Part shown: positions 16,199 to 23,694 of the stretch, piece after piece
Layout: every line of letters starts with the position of its first letter
Position numbering within the stretch: position 1 is the first letter of the stretch
Assembly: GCA_963829355.1 (NCBI GenBank)
Contig: CAWHHZ010000009.1
Coordinates: forward strand, 62,001 to 126,000
DNA: 64,000 nt
Origin: CAWHHZ01 sp963829355
Lineage (GTDB): Bacteria > Acidobacteriota > Thermoanaerobaculia > Gp7-AA8 > JAHWKK01
Direction of reading: 5' to 3'
Translations under genes and position numbers: made by a program
The notes under the pieces: model-generated
Told to the model about the DNA's origin: nothing
Databases searched by the model: none
The model's input: the letters and a program-made list of their open reading frames with translations, nothing else

Positions 16199-17002
16199 TC
16201 ACAACAGATCGGCCAGATTCGGCTGAGCCCGGCGGATCAGGACGTAACCCGCCATGAAGACCGCTGTCACCACCAACAGGAGAAATACGATCCAGACCGG
16301 CTGAGGTAACGGGTCGCCGAGCAGCGCACTGCGAAACAAACCGAGAAGCGGCGTCATCGGATTCCACTGAAAGAACAGCTCGTAGCGTTCCGGCACTCGG
16401 TAGAAGATCGGACTGAGAAAAAGCCCGAGCGTGAGAAGAAATCCGAGAACCTGCATCACATCGCGAAACAGAACGTGCAGGACCGACAGCATCCACGCAA
16501 TCCCCACCCCCAGCGCAAGCTGCAATGCCAGAGCGAACGGCAGGATCCAGAGGAGCGACAGGTCGATTCCCTTCGCGATCCCGTAGATCATGTAGAGCCC
16601 GATACCGACGAGCTCGAAGATCATCGCCGTGATACATGGCGTGACCACGAGGACCTCGCTCTGAAATGTCAGACGCCGTACCATGGCGCTGTTCTCGACG
16701 AGGCTCGGCGTCCCCCGCATCAGAGCGTCCGCAAATCCCAGCCACGGTACGAGTCCCGAAATCAGGAAGAGCACGTATCGGTCGCTTCCCGCCTCCGCGG
16801 AGCGATGCATCATCTTCGTGAACACGAACCAGTAACAGACCACCAGGCTCAGCGGCTGGAGAACCGCCCACGACGCTCCGAGGAGTGAACCGGAGAACCG
16901 GGCCTTCAGATCACGCCGGACGAGCTGCCCCAGGAGAAACGCCGTCCGTCCCCATCCACCGTTTCTTTTCTTGACATGAGCCGCCGAAGTCACTAGATTC
17001 AT
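16199..17002 (-). CDS. ABC-2 type permease for polysaccharide export (Wzm-like)
   Basis: About 267 residues from the ATG at 17002 (MNLVTSAAHVKKR). An N-terminal amphipathic segment (LVRRDLKARFSGSLLGASWAVLQPL) is the standard opening of ABC-2 glycan permeases, followed by six hydrophobic segments ending in LFLLLVVTAVFMAGYVLI. The RDVMQVLGFLLTLGLFLSPIFY segment matches the conserved region of Wzm/TagG proteins. It is the best partner for the Wzt-like ATPase at 5365-6579, although the two are normally adjacent. It is divergent from the XRE gene, with only 55 bases between the starts, so the regulator may act on both. Confidence 0.9.
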   Translation of the reverse strand: MNLVTSAAHVKKRNGGWGRTAFLLGQLVRRDLKARFSGSLLGASWAVLQPLSLVVCYWFVFTKMMHRSAEAGSDRYVLFLISGLVPWLGFADALMRGTPSLVENSAMVRRLTFQSEVLVVTPCITAMIFELVGIGLYMIYGIAKGIDLSLLWILPFALALQLALGVGIAWMLSVLHVLFRDVMQVLGFLLTLGLFLSPIFYRVPERYELFFQWNPMTPLLGLFRSALLGDPLPQPVWIVFLLLVVTAVFMAGYVLIRRAQPNLADLL

Positions 17003-17057
17003 CGTAACGTATTCTGCTGTACCATAAAAGCGGGATGTGAGCCCGTTAAACTCTGCA

Positions 17058-17411
17058 ATGGCCAAACACGCACAAGTCGAGCTCGTCGGGCGGAAAATCC
17101 GCCAGTTGCGACGGCAGCGCAAGCTGACTCAGGTCGAGCTCGCGAGCCGCATCGGCATCCATCAGTCCGATCTCTCCCGGATGGAACAGGGAGAGTACAA
17201 GGTCGGTCTCGACACTCTGCTCAAGATCCTCAAGATGTTCAACCTCAGCATGGGAGAATTTTTCGAGGAGCGTCCTGATTCCGATAACATTCTGCACAAG
17301 TACCAGTCTCTGAGCGCGGAAGCGCGCAGGGAAGTCGACAGTTTCATCGAATTCAAGAAGATTCAGGAAGAGGCGGAACCCGTGGACGGGAGTGAAGGGG
17401 AGGAAGGGTGA
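17058..17411 (+). CDS. XRE-family helix-turn-helix regulator
   Basis: 117 residues. A Cro/CI-type HTH covers residues 9-65: VGRKIRQLRRQRKLTQVELA then SRIGIHQSDLSRMEQGEYKV, followed by the usual DTLLKILKMFNLSMGEFF. The C-terminal 40 residues are helical and acidic, with no ligand domain. The ATG at 17058 is chosen; a GTG at 17037 is possible. Its stop overlaps the start of the TPR gene (TGATG), so the two are co-translated. It faces the permease gene across a 55-base intergenic region and may autoregulate. Confidence 0.9.
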   Translation: MAKHAQVELVGRKIRQLRRQRKLTQVELASRIGIHQSDLSRMEQGEYKVGLDTLLKILKMFNLSMGEFFEERPDSDNILHKYQSLSAEARREVDSFIEFKKIQEEAEPVDGSEGEEG

Positions 17412-18289
17412 TGTCGGACAATCGCATGGAGACACTTCGCCAGCAGGGGCTCGAGAAGCTCCGCAACAATGAGCCGGAAAGCGCGATCGCGATCTTCGAA
17501 TCCGCGATCGCCGCATCGACCGATCCGGTCGTATCGCAGCGACTCTTCATACACAAGACGATGGGACTCCTTGCTCTGGAGCGGCTCGACGCGCCGGAGC
17601 TGAGTGAGCTGCCGAAGATCGTCTTCCGCCGCGCCGACGAAACAAACGTCTACCTTGCGGCATACGCTCTGTCCTATCGGTTCCGACTCGAAGCGAAGCT
17701 CGAGCGGGCTTCGCACTATGCGAATATTGCTCTCGAGGCTGCGACGAATCTGGATCAGCGCGAGTGGATCCTGGATTCGCTGACCGAGCTCGGAAATGTC
17801 GCGGTCTACGACTCTCGCTTCGAAGATGCCATCGAGCGATATGAGCAGGCGATGCAACTGCTCTCCGAAGATCCGAACCAGTTCCGGCGGTTTTTCCTCC
17901 TCCAGAACATCGGTTACTCCCGGATCGTCTCCGGCGATGCTCAGGCGGGTGTCGATCTGATTGAGCAGGCAGTCGCACTCATGCAGAAACTCGGCACCAC
18001 GGGTTATCTCGCCGAGTCGTACATCGATCTCTGTCACGGATACCTCGCTCTCGGTGAGCTCGGGAAAGCTGAGTTCTACGGTGAGCTCGGCCTCGAGCAT
18101 CACGTCGAGGCACGCCAGGAGCGCAACGTCCATTATCTTCTCGGAGAGATCGCCTTCGAGCTCGGTGATTTTGCCTCCGCCGAGGAGCATTTCGCACACC
18201 TCGCTGCCCATTACCCCGACTTTCCGCAACTGAGGAACCTCCTGCTGGCGGTCGACCTCAGATCAATGATCAACTGGAAACTTGCATGA
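17411..18289 (+). CDS. Tetratricopeptide-repeat protein
   Basis: About 292 residues, all helical, with TPR-like pairs such as RLEAKLERASHYANIALEAA, DSRFEDAIERYEQAMQLL, GDAQAGVDLIEQAVALMQ and LGELGKAEFYGELGLEHH. There is no signal peptide, so it is cytoplasmic. It overlaps the XRE gene at its start and the secreted-protein gene at its end (ATGA), making a tight three-gene operon. The layout resembles RRNPP-type sensors, in which an HTH is paired with a TPR, but here they are two proteins. A ligand-sensing role is a guess. Confidence 0.8.
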   Translation: MSDNRMETLRQQGLEKLRNNEPESAIAIFESAIAASTDPVVSQRLFIHKTMGLLALERLDAPELSELPKIVFRRADETNVYLAAYALSYRFRLEAKLERASHYANIALEAATNLDQREWILDSLTELGNVAVYDSRFEDAIERYEQAMQLLSEDPNQFRRFFLLQNIGYSRIVSGDAQAGVDLIEQAVALMQKLGTTGYLAESYIDLCHGYLALGELGKAEFYGELGLEHHVEARQERNVHYLLGEIAFELGDFASAEEHFAHLAAHYPDFPQLRNLLLAVDLRSMINWKLA

Positions 18290-19311
18290 CGAAACGATTC
18301 CTCATCGCGCTGATCGCGTTCACCCTTTCGTTGCCGCTCCTGGCGATCGAGCCGCACCGTGCGGCCCTCACCGAGGATGGCACCTTCTACTGGGTCGACG
18401 TCGTCATGGTCGATGAAGGAGCGATTCCCGCAAACTCTCTTCTCCAGCTCAACGCGCAGGACAATCAGGGAGTCGAGAGCTCCGTGATCCCGGGCTCGGA
18501 CAAGATCGGAAGCAATTTCGAGCCCTCCGTCGCATGGGATGAGACGGGTGACACCCTCTTCGTATTCTGGGTCCACATGCCGTCGATGATGGCGACCGAG
18601 ATCCTGTTCACGTCCTACCACAATGGTGAGTGGAGCGAGGTGATCTCAATCGATCGCGACACCTTCCATTACCGGAAGAACCTCCGCATCGCCACGACCC
18701 GCTACCATCTCGATCTCGATGAAGAGGGGAACGAGGTCATGGTGCCCGGAACGGCAATCCACGCAGTATGGTGGGATGAGGACGGATGGGGCGAAACGGC
18801 CCAGTACGCGATCCTCGCGTTCGAAGAGGGCGCAGTAAAGTCGATCGAGCGGTTCTCTCTTGTCGATCTGATTGATCGTTCCGAACAGGAGCGCTCGGCC
18901 CTCCCCCCCGGGTTCAACCGCGCCTTCTTCGAGGTCCCGACCATCACGCCTCATCCCTCCGCGGACGGAGTCGAAGTGATCTTCGGCGATCTGGAGCTGG
19001 ACGTTCTGCACAAAATCGACATCATCCCGATTCGCGCTGACGGCGTCCTCACGATTCCTACCGGCGTACGGGGATCCGAACCGATCCGGCCAACGTTCCA
19101 GTTCGAGAACTCGACGATCTCAGATCTCGAGTTCCTGAGCGGCGGCGCGAAATCAGGTCAGATCGCCGCCGTCTGGCGTGAAAACGGATCGATGGTCTTC
19201 AGTCGTTACATCGACGGCAACTGGTCCCAGCCGAAGTCGGTGCTCCTCAACGACCGCGTCTCCCGCGACCACGTCGTTCAGGGCCTGCGCCGCCTCCTCG
19301 GCCGCCACTGA
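18286..19311 (+). CDS. Secreted hypothetical protein
   Basis: 341 residues with a Sec signal peptide (MTKRFLIALIAFTLSLPLLAIEP). The rest alternates short strands with Trp-rich turns (SVAWDETGDTLFVFWVH, YHNGEWSEVISIDRD, HAVWWDEDGWGETAQYA, QIAAVWRENGSMVFSRYIDG), suggesting a beta-propeller like sialidase or BNR-type proteins. No Asp-box or catalytic residue is clear. It is co-translated with the TPR gene, which it overlaps by four bases. Function unknown. Confidence 0.75.
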   Translation: MTKRFLIALIAFTLSLPLLAIEPHRAALTEDGTFYWVDVVMVDEGAIPANSLLQLNAQDNQGVESSVIPGSDKIGSNFEPSVAWDETGDTLFVFWVHMPSMMATEILFTSYHNGEWSEVISIDRDTFHYRKNLRIATTRYHLDLDEEGNEVMVPGTAIHAVWWDEDGWGETAQYAILAFEEGAVKSIERFSLVDLIDRSEQERSALPPGFNRAFFEVPTITPHPSADGVEVIFGDLELDVLHKIDIIPIRADGVLTIPTGVRGSEPIRPTFQFENSTISDLEFLSGGAKSGQIAAVWRENGSMVFSRYIDGNWSQPKSVLLNDRVSRDHVVQGLRRLLGRH

Positions 19312-19417
19312 GAGCCAGGCCCGCCGGCCTGAACAGCGGCGAAGCACGTCTCCGGCCCATGCGAGGATCCACCTCGGCACCCGCCTTGCTGATGGTCCCC
19401 GTCAGGAGGTCACCAAT

Positions 19418-19606
19418 TTGCGCTGGTTCAATATTGCACTCGTAGGATGGATTCTGCTGATCATCGCCCTCGGAGTTGCCGCCTATCTTCTCGGCGCCCC
19501 CCCGTTGTGGATCGGAATCGGTGCCCTCGCCCTGATCGGGATCGCCGTCATCATGTCCGCAAATCGATCCAATCCGCCGCCTCAGGGAGGAGTGGACCGA
19601 CGGTAG
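19418..19606 (+). CDS. Small two-helix membrane protein with TTG start
   Basis: A 62-residue reading frame beginning at a TTG preceded by a near-perfect AGGAGGT (19404-19410) at 7-base spacing, which makes the start credible. RWFNIALVGWILLIIALGVAAYLLG and PPLWIGIGALALIGIAVIMS form two membrane segments, with a polar tail NRSNPPPQGGVDRR. It follows the XRE/TPR/secreted operon by about 105 bases. Function unknown. Confidence 0.65.
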   Translation: MRWFNIALVGWILLIIALGVAAYLLGAPPLWIGIGALALIGIAVIMSANRSNPPPQGGVDRR

Positions 19607-19609
19607 GGT

Positions 19610-20042
19610 CGGGTTCGAGGGTTCAAGGGTTCAAGAGTTCAAAGGCAGAAGCCGGGCGCGGGCCCGGGCGCGGGCGCGTTCACGGGAAGTCGTAGCGAGC
19701 CGGGTCACCCTGAGCGAGCCGAGGGAAAGCGAAGGACCGACAGGCGACATCTTCGACCACGCGGCGCGCGCCGTAAGGCGGCACCTCCATACGGAGGTGC
19801 GGGGGATGCGTATGACCGATGTCCCCCGGTAGAACCGGGGGCTAGCCAAAGCGCCGCCTGCATACGCAGGCGGATCGAAGGTCGCTCGACCACCGTTGGC
19901 GGATCGAAGGCCGTCTGGCACGTAGGCGGATCGAATGCGATTCTCTCCGTGATCGCGCCCGGGCCCGCGCCCGCGCCCGGCTTCTGCCTTTTCACCTTTC
20001 ACCCTTTCACCCTTGAACCTTTGAACCTTTGAACCTTTGAAC
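19610..20042. repeat. Large inverted-repeat element with tandem octamers
   Basis: Gene-free. The left arm (about 19618-19678) has GGTTCAAGGGTTCAAG followed by AGGCAGAAGCCGGGCGCGGG. The right arm (about 19953-20044) carries the inverse, ending in four copies of TTTGAACC and three of TTTCACC. Between the arms are smaller hairpins (CACCTCC-ATAC-GGAGGTG at 19785; CCCCCGG-TAGAA-CCGGGGG near 19825; CGCCTGC-ATAC-GCAGGCG near 19856) and CGGATCGAAGG repeats. It looks like a non-autonomous palindromic element inserted downstream of the ATP-synthase genes. Confidence 0.65.
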
Positions 20043-20083
20043 CCAAAAAAAAGCCCGGCCTCCTCGCGGGAGACCGGGCCTTT
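20043..20083 (-). terminator. Rho-independent terminator of the F0 genes
   Basis: On the minus strand GCCCGGTCTCC, a short loop and GAGGAGGCCGGGC are followed by eight or more T, 25-60 bases after the atpE stop. Confidence 0.92.
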
Positions 20084-20106
20084 CGAAAACTTCCTGCAGC
20101 TCGCGT

Positions 20107-20424
20107 TTACTTGCCCTGGATGATGAAGGCGATGATGAGCGCGTAGATGACGAGCGACTCGATCAGTGCGAGACCGATGATCATTGCGAGACGGATGGCG
20201 CCTGCTGCGCCTGGGTTCCGGGCGATACCTTCGCATGCTGCGGAGATCGCCTTGCCCTGACCGATCGCGCCTGCCGCAGCGGCAATACCGAGGACGAATG
20301 CGGCCGAGATCACGCCCCACTGCACGCCGGGGGTGGCGACGACGGTGCCAGCTTCCTGCGCAAATCCCGAGACCGCAGCCAGCATCAGGACGATAAACAG
20401 TCCCATGAGCTTCATGTTTTTCAC
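20107..20424 (-). CDS. atpE: ATP synthase F0 subunit c with signal-like N-terminus
   Basis: 105 residues, about 25 longer than a classical c subunit. Start is the GTG at 20424, because AGGAGG lies eight bases ahead of it; the in-frame ATG at 20415 is too far from that site. An N-terminal hydrophobic segment (MGLFIVLMLAAVSGFAQEAG) looks like a signal peptide. The hairpin follows: GVISAAFVLGIAAAAGAIGQG, the polar loop ARNPGA, and an outer helix with the ion-binding Glu in ALIESLVIY. Gln in IGQG plus Glu-Ser and Tyr are shared with sodium-binding c-rings, but the usual Thr after Ser is Leu here. Probably proton- or sodium-coupled; undecided. Confidence 0.95.
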   Translation of the reverse strand: MKNMKLMGLFIVLMLAAVSGFAQEAGTVVATPGVQWGVISAAFVLGIAAAAGAIGQGKAISAACEGIARNPGAAGAIRLAMIIGLALIESLVIYALIIAFIIQGK

Positions 20425-20521
20425 TAGAGGTTCCTCCTTGTTGATGCGTTCCTGATGTAGTTTTGTGATTCAGATCTTCGAAACTCACCCGTCGGATGAG
20501 ATCAGTTTTCGATTCGTGTGT

Positions 20522-21220
20522 TTAGTGCTCTTCCGTGGCCACGGCGCCGCCGATGTAAACCATCGTCAGCATGATGAAGACGAAGGTCTGCAGAACGGAC
20601 CCGAAGATGCCGAGTCCCATCATCGGCCATGGAACCACGAAAGGCATCAGCCCCATGAAAATGCCAGTGGCCGTATGCTCTCCAAAGATATTGCCGAACA
20701 GACGCATACCGAGCGAAAGGATTCGTGCGAAATGACCGATGAGCTCGATCGGGAACATCAGCGGCGCAAGCCACCACACCGGTCCGGCGAAGTGCGCCAT
20801 GTAATGCACCGGCCCCTGTTCGCGGAACCCGATCCAGTTGTAATAGAGAAACGCTATGAGAGCGAGCGCGAAGGTGGTGTTCGGATTCCCCGTGGGCGGC
20901 TGCAGAAAGAAGAAGATGCCGCAGATGTTCGACAGGAAGATGAATACTGTGAAAGCGGTGATGATTGGCAAAAACCGAGTCGCCGCACCGTGACCGACGA
21001 TGTCGTCGAGAAGGTTTTTCAGCCCGCCGATCAGAAGCTCCATCGCCTGCTGGAAAAAGCCGGGGTTCTCGCGGTTGATACTCTTCGCGAGCAATGGGAA
21101 AACGATCAGCGCCACGAGCGTGACGAATAGCGCCATGATCACGTGGTCGGGCAGGTAGAACCCGAGCTTCGTCGCGATCGCGTTAACTGGTCCGTAGAAT
21201 ATTGATACTTCGTGTTCCAT
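20522..21220 (-). CDS. atpB: ATP synthase F0 subunit a
   Basis: 232 residues, normal for the family. Six or so hydrophobic helices. The essential Arg that faces the c-ring is in LSLGMRLFGNIFGEH, and the following QTFVFIMLTMVYIGGA is the conserved last helix. It precedes atpE by about 100 bases on the minus strand. Subunit b and all F1 genes are absent from the window, so they must lie elsewhere, as in other genomes with split atp clusters. Confidence 0.96.
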   Translation of the reverse strand: MEHEVSIFYGPVNAIATKLGFYLPDHVIMALFVTLVALIVFPLLAKSINRENPGFFQQAMELLIGGLKNLLDDIVGHGAATRFLPIITAFTVFIFLSNICGIFFFLQPPTGNPNTTFALALIAFLYYNWIGFREQGPVHYMAHFAGPVWWLAPLMFPIELIGHFARILSLGMRLFGNIFGEHTATGIFMGLMPFVVPWPMMGLGIFGSVLQTFVFIMLTMVYIGGAVATEEH

Positions 21221-21336
21221 GATTCAGACGTTCGAGCCCCGCACCTAAACCCAGGCGCAGCCGTCTCTCTTCCCGAGAGCCGAGGCTACGGTTTCCTCAC
21301 TTCGATTGTTCGAAACATTGATGGTCAGTTCGGCGA

Positions 21337-21726
21337 TCAGTCATGCTGGCTGCGCAGACTCTCGAGAGTTGCCCGCGCCGCCTCTCCCATGATCCCGATG
21401 ACGATGATTGAGAACCCGAGGAGAATACTGAGACCTTCCCCACGAGCGACTACGAGAATTCCGGCAAATGCAACCCCCAGGAGAAGGAAACGCAGAAACA
21501 CTTTGATGACGACTCTCCAGGATTGAACCTCCGGCACCGGGCGAAGAGTGTTCTCGACGATCTCCTCGAGCCAGAGGAAGTTGATCATAACGACGGTAGC
21601 ACTGCAAGTCAACGCGAAAGCGGCCCTCCAGCCTTCGACAAAGCCCACGATCAACGCCAGCACGACGGCCGACACGATCGCAGTCCCGCGGATCCTTCTC
21701 ATCGTCGGGCGATGGTCGGGATCCAT
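21337..21726 (-). CDS. Small membrane protein of the ATP synthase cluster (AtpI-like)
   Basis: About 129 residues from the ATG at 21726, two bases after the upstream stop; ATGs at 21744 and 21756 would overlap that gene. Four hydrophobic stretches (IRGTAIVSAVVLALIVGFVEGW, AAFALTCSATVVMINFLW, FLRFLLLGVAFAGILVVA, ILLGFSIIVIGIMGEA) match the size and topology of ATP synthase I/UncI proteins that help assemble the c-ring or supply Mg. Assignment rests mostly on topology and position before atpB. Confidence 0.65.
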   Translation of the reverse strand: MDPDHRPTMRRIRGTAIVSAVVLALIVGFVEGWRAAFALTCSATVVMINFLWLEEIVENTLRPVPEVQSWRVVIKVFLRFLLLGVAFAGILVVARGEGLSILLGFSIIVIGIMGEAARATLESLRSQHD

Positions 21727-21727
21727 T

Positions 21728-21979
21728 TCAGCCCTGGGCGTCATCACCAGATTCATCGTCGCTCGCGGCGGTCATACGAAAGAGATTCATGAAGGCCGCG
21801 ATGATTCCGAACCCGGAGAAAATCGCCGTCAGCCAGGGCCACGTTCCAAACATCCCGTCCATCCACCAGCCCCACAGAAATCCGAGACCGATGGCGATGG
21901 GGAACATCAGACCGAGGGTCGACATCTCCAGTGCCTGCTTCCACTGCTGTCGTTCGCGTTTGTCGGCCAAATCGTCCAC
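21728..21979 (-). CDS. AtpZ/AtpI-family protein
   Basis: 83 residues with two membrane helices. MSTLGLMFPIAIGLGFLWGWWMDGMFGTWPWLTAIFSGFGIIAAFMNLFR in outline matches the AtpZ/AtpI signature (a Gly-rich first helix, the WWMDG-x-FGTWPW turn and the G-x-x-AAF-x-NL end). It heads the F0 cluster on the minus strand and is followed within two bases by a second small membrane protein, so the order AtpZ-like, AtpI-like, a, c fits the usual start of an atp operon. Confidence 0.85.
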   Translation of the reverse strand: MDDLADKRERQQWKQALEMSTLGLMFPIAIGLGFLWGWWMDGMFGTWPWLTAIFSGFGIIAAFMNLFRMTAASDDESGDDAQG

Positions 21980-22189
21980 CTTCGAGCACAGCGACGTCTC
22001 TTTTCAGGAACAGATTCGAGTCCGCCGCCAGCGCCGATCTCAACCGCCCCCAAAGGGGAAATACTCCTGAAACGGCTCTACAAGAGCGTTCGCGCCCGCC
22101 ACTCGCTCATAATAATTTTACTGGCACAGCGCTTGCCCTGTGGTGAAGAGAAGCCCGAGACCACAACAACGGGCCAAGGAGGTTTTGAA

Positions 22190-22849
22190 ATGAAGAAAAC
22201 AACGATTCTGGCGGTCCTCGTCGTATGGCTGGCCGCGCTCGCATCCGGCTGTATCTCAGCCGACGACCCGAACCGCAAGACGAAACAGGGAGCGGCAGTC
22301 GGTGCCGTCGCAGGAGCCGCGGCAGGAGCCATCATCGGAAATCAGTCCGGCAACAAGGAGAAGGGCGCCGCGATCGGTGCCGTCGCCGGAGCCGGTGTCG
22401 GCGCTGCGATCGGACACATGATGGACAAGCAGCAGCGCGAGCTCGAGCAGATCGAAGGCGTGGACGTCACTCGTCCTGCGGATGACGAGCTCAACGTCGT
22501 CATGAAGAACGACATCCTGTTCGATTTCGACTCGCATTCACTCCGTTCGACGAGCAAGTCCACACTGCGTGATCTTGCGGAGGTCCTGGTCGATTACCCG
22601 GACACCGACATCGTCGTCGAAGGGCACACTGACGCAACGGGTACGGACTCGTACAACCAGGCGCTGTCAGTCCGCAGAGCGCGCGCCGTGCGCGACTTCC
22701 TGATGGACAGCGGAGTCGTCGGGTCGCGGATCTCATCGCTCGGACTCGGCGAGTCGCAGCCGGTCGCATCGAACGACACAGCGGAAGGGCGCCAGCTCAA
22801 CCGTCGCGTCGAGATCGAGATCGTCGCACGGCCCCAGGCCGGCGGCTGA
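22190..22849 (+). CDS. OmpA-family lipoprotein with glycine-zipper
   Basis: 219 residues. A ribosome site AAGGAGG lies at 22176-22182. Lipobox LASGC gives Cys21 as the lipidated residue. Two glycine-zipper segments follow (GAAVGAVAGAAAGAIIGNQSG and GAAIGAVAGAGVGAAIGHMM), which insert in membranes, and then the OmpA peptidoglycan-binding domain with ILFDFDSHSL, VVEGHTDATG and LSVRRARAVRDFL, ending in NRRVEIEI. It anchors the outer membrane to peptidoglycan. A terminator follows directly, so it is probably monocistronic. Confidence 0.93.
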   Translation: MKKTTILAVLVVWLAALASGCISADDPNRKTKQGAAVGAVAGAAAGAIIGNQSGNKEKGAAIGAVAGAGVGAAIGHMMDKQQRELEQIEGVDVTRPADDELNVVMKNDILFDFDSHSLRSTSKSTLRDLAEVLVDYPDTDIVVEGHTDATGTDSYNQALSVRRARAVRDFLMDSGVVGSRISSLGLGESQPVASNDTAEGRQLNRRVEIEIVARPQAGG

Positions 22850-22876
22850 TCACGGAACCAGTTGATTCGAACGAGA

Positions 22877-22908
22877 ATGGCGGGGCCGCGAGGCTCCGCC
22901 ATTTTTTT
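22877..22908 (+). terminator. Rho-independent terminator after the OmpA-like gene
   Basis: ATGGCGGGGCC and GGCTCCGCCAT pair around a short loop and are followed by seven T. Confidence 0.93.
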
Positions 22909-23011
22909 GTGAATAGATGTGAATCAGGCGGAGCGGGCTCGCTCACGCTCGCGGGGCGGGGCCGCACAGCGGCCGGGGAGGGCTCGGCCTGCGGCCTTAG
23001 CGGGGCATCTC

Positions 23012-23057
23012 GTGGGGGTCGGGCGTCCTCGCCCGATGTAAGCCGGCGTCTCGCCGG
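23012..23057 (-). repeat. Double-hairpin repeat, copy 1
   Basis: On the minus strand: stem CCGGCG/CGCCGG around AGA, a short linker ending in ACAT, then stem CGGGCG/CGCCCG and an ACCCCCAC tail. It matches five other copies in the window. Confidence 0.75.
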
Positions 23058-23592
23058 ATTACGAGTGAGACGAGTCCACTCGCCCTGCACAAGGGGCGGG
23101 CTCGCTGGCGCTCGCGGGGCGGGGCCGCGGAGCGGCCGGGGCGGGCTCGGCCTTCGGCCTTAGCGGGGCGTTCGTGGGGATGGTAAGTGGGGGGATTTTT
23201 AGCTGACCAACCGGAGGGGAAAATTGGCTGACCGTCGACAGAACACTCTGGTCTGCGAGAGCAGCGCGACAGAAGCCCTGGCGGCGCACACAGAAAGTCA
23301 TTCATGCCCCGCGAGCGCCAGCGAGCGCGGCTCGGCCTGCGGCCTTCGCGGGGCATTTAGTGCGAGTGATCGTGAACGTTCGGCAGTAGTGACTGTCCTT
23401 CGGAGTCGGAACTTCGGTTGATGGTGCTTCGAGCAACAGAACCACAGAGGAGACAAGGAAGCACCCATGAACAATCGTACTTCATGCCCCGCGAGCGCCA
23501 GCGAGCGTGCCCCGGCCGAGCGCAAGCGAAGGCCCCGCCCCGCGATCCCGCCAGGGCGAGCCCGCCCCTTTTGGCGACGGTGGCATCGTCAA

Positions 23593-23637
23593 CCGGCGAG
23601 ACGCCGGCTGACATCGGGCGGGACGCCCGACCCACAC
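23593..23637 (+). repeat. Double-hairpin repeat, copy 2
   Basis: CCGGCGAGACGCCGG, linker CTGACAT, CGGGCGGGACGCCCG, tail ACCCACAC. It sits immediately before the terminator of the pyrophosphatase gene. Confidence 0.8.
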
Positions 23638-23640
23638 GGA

Positions 23641-23670
23641 CAAAAAAAGCGGGGCCGTGCGGCCCCGCTT
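23641..23670 (-). terminator. Rho-independent terminator of the pyrophosphatase gene
   Basis: On the minus strand AAGCGGGGCCG-CA-CGGCCCCGCTT is followed by a run of seven T, about 25 bases past the stop. Confidence 0.92.
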
Positions 23671-23694
23671 GGTTGTCATCAGATAAACGCCTGA

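Larger units (their letters stand above)
22909..23640. repeat. Gene-free repeat-rich spacer
   Basis: No credible gene. It holds two direct copies of a CTCGCGGGGCGGGGCCGC block (near 22953 and 23114), each followed by CGGCCGGGG and CTCGGCCT sequences; a hairpin bounded by TGCCCCGCGA and TCGCGGGGCA (about 23306-23356); a further CATGCCCCGCGAGCGCCAGC copy at 23483; and two copies of the double-hairpin element listed separately. Open frames here are Ala/Arg/Pro-rich products of the repeats. Confidence 0.7.
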
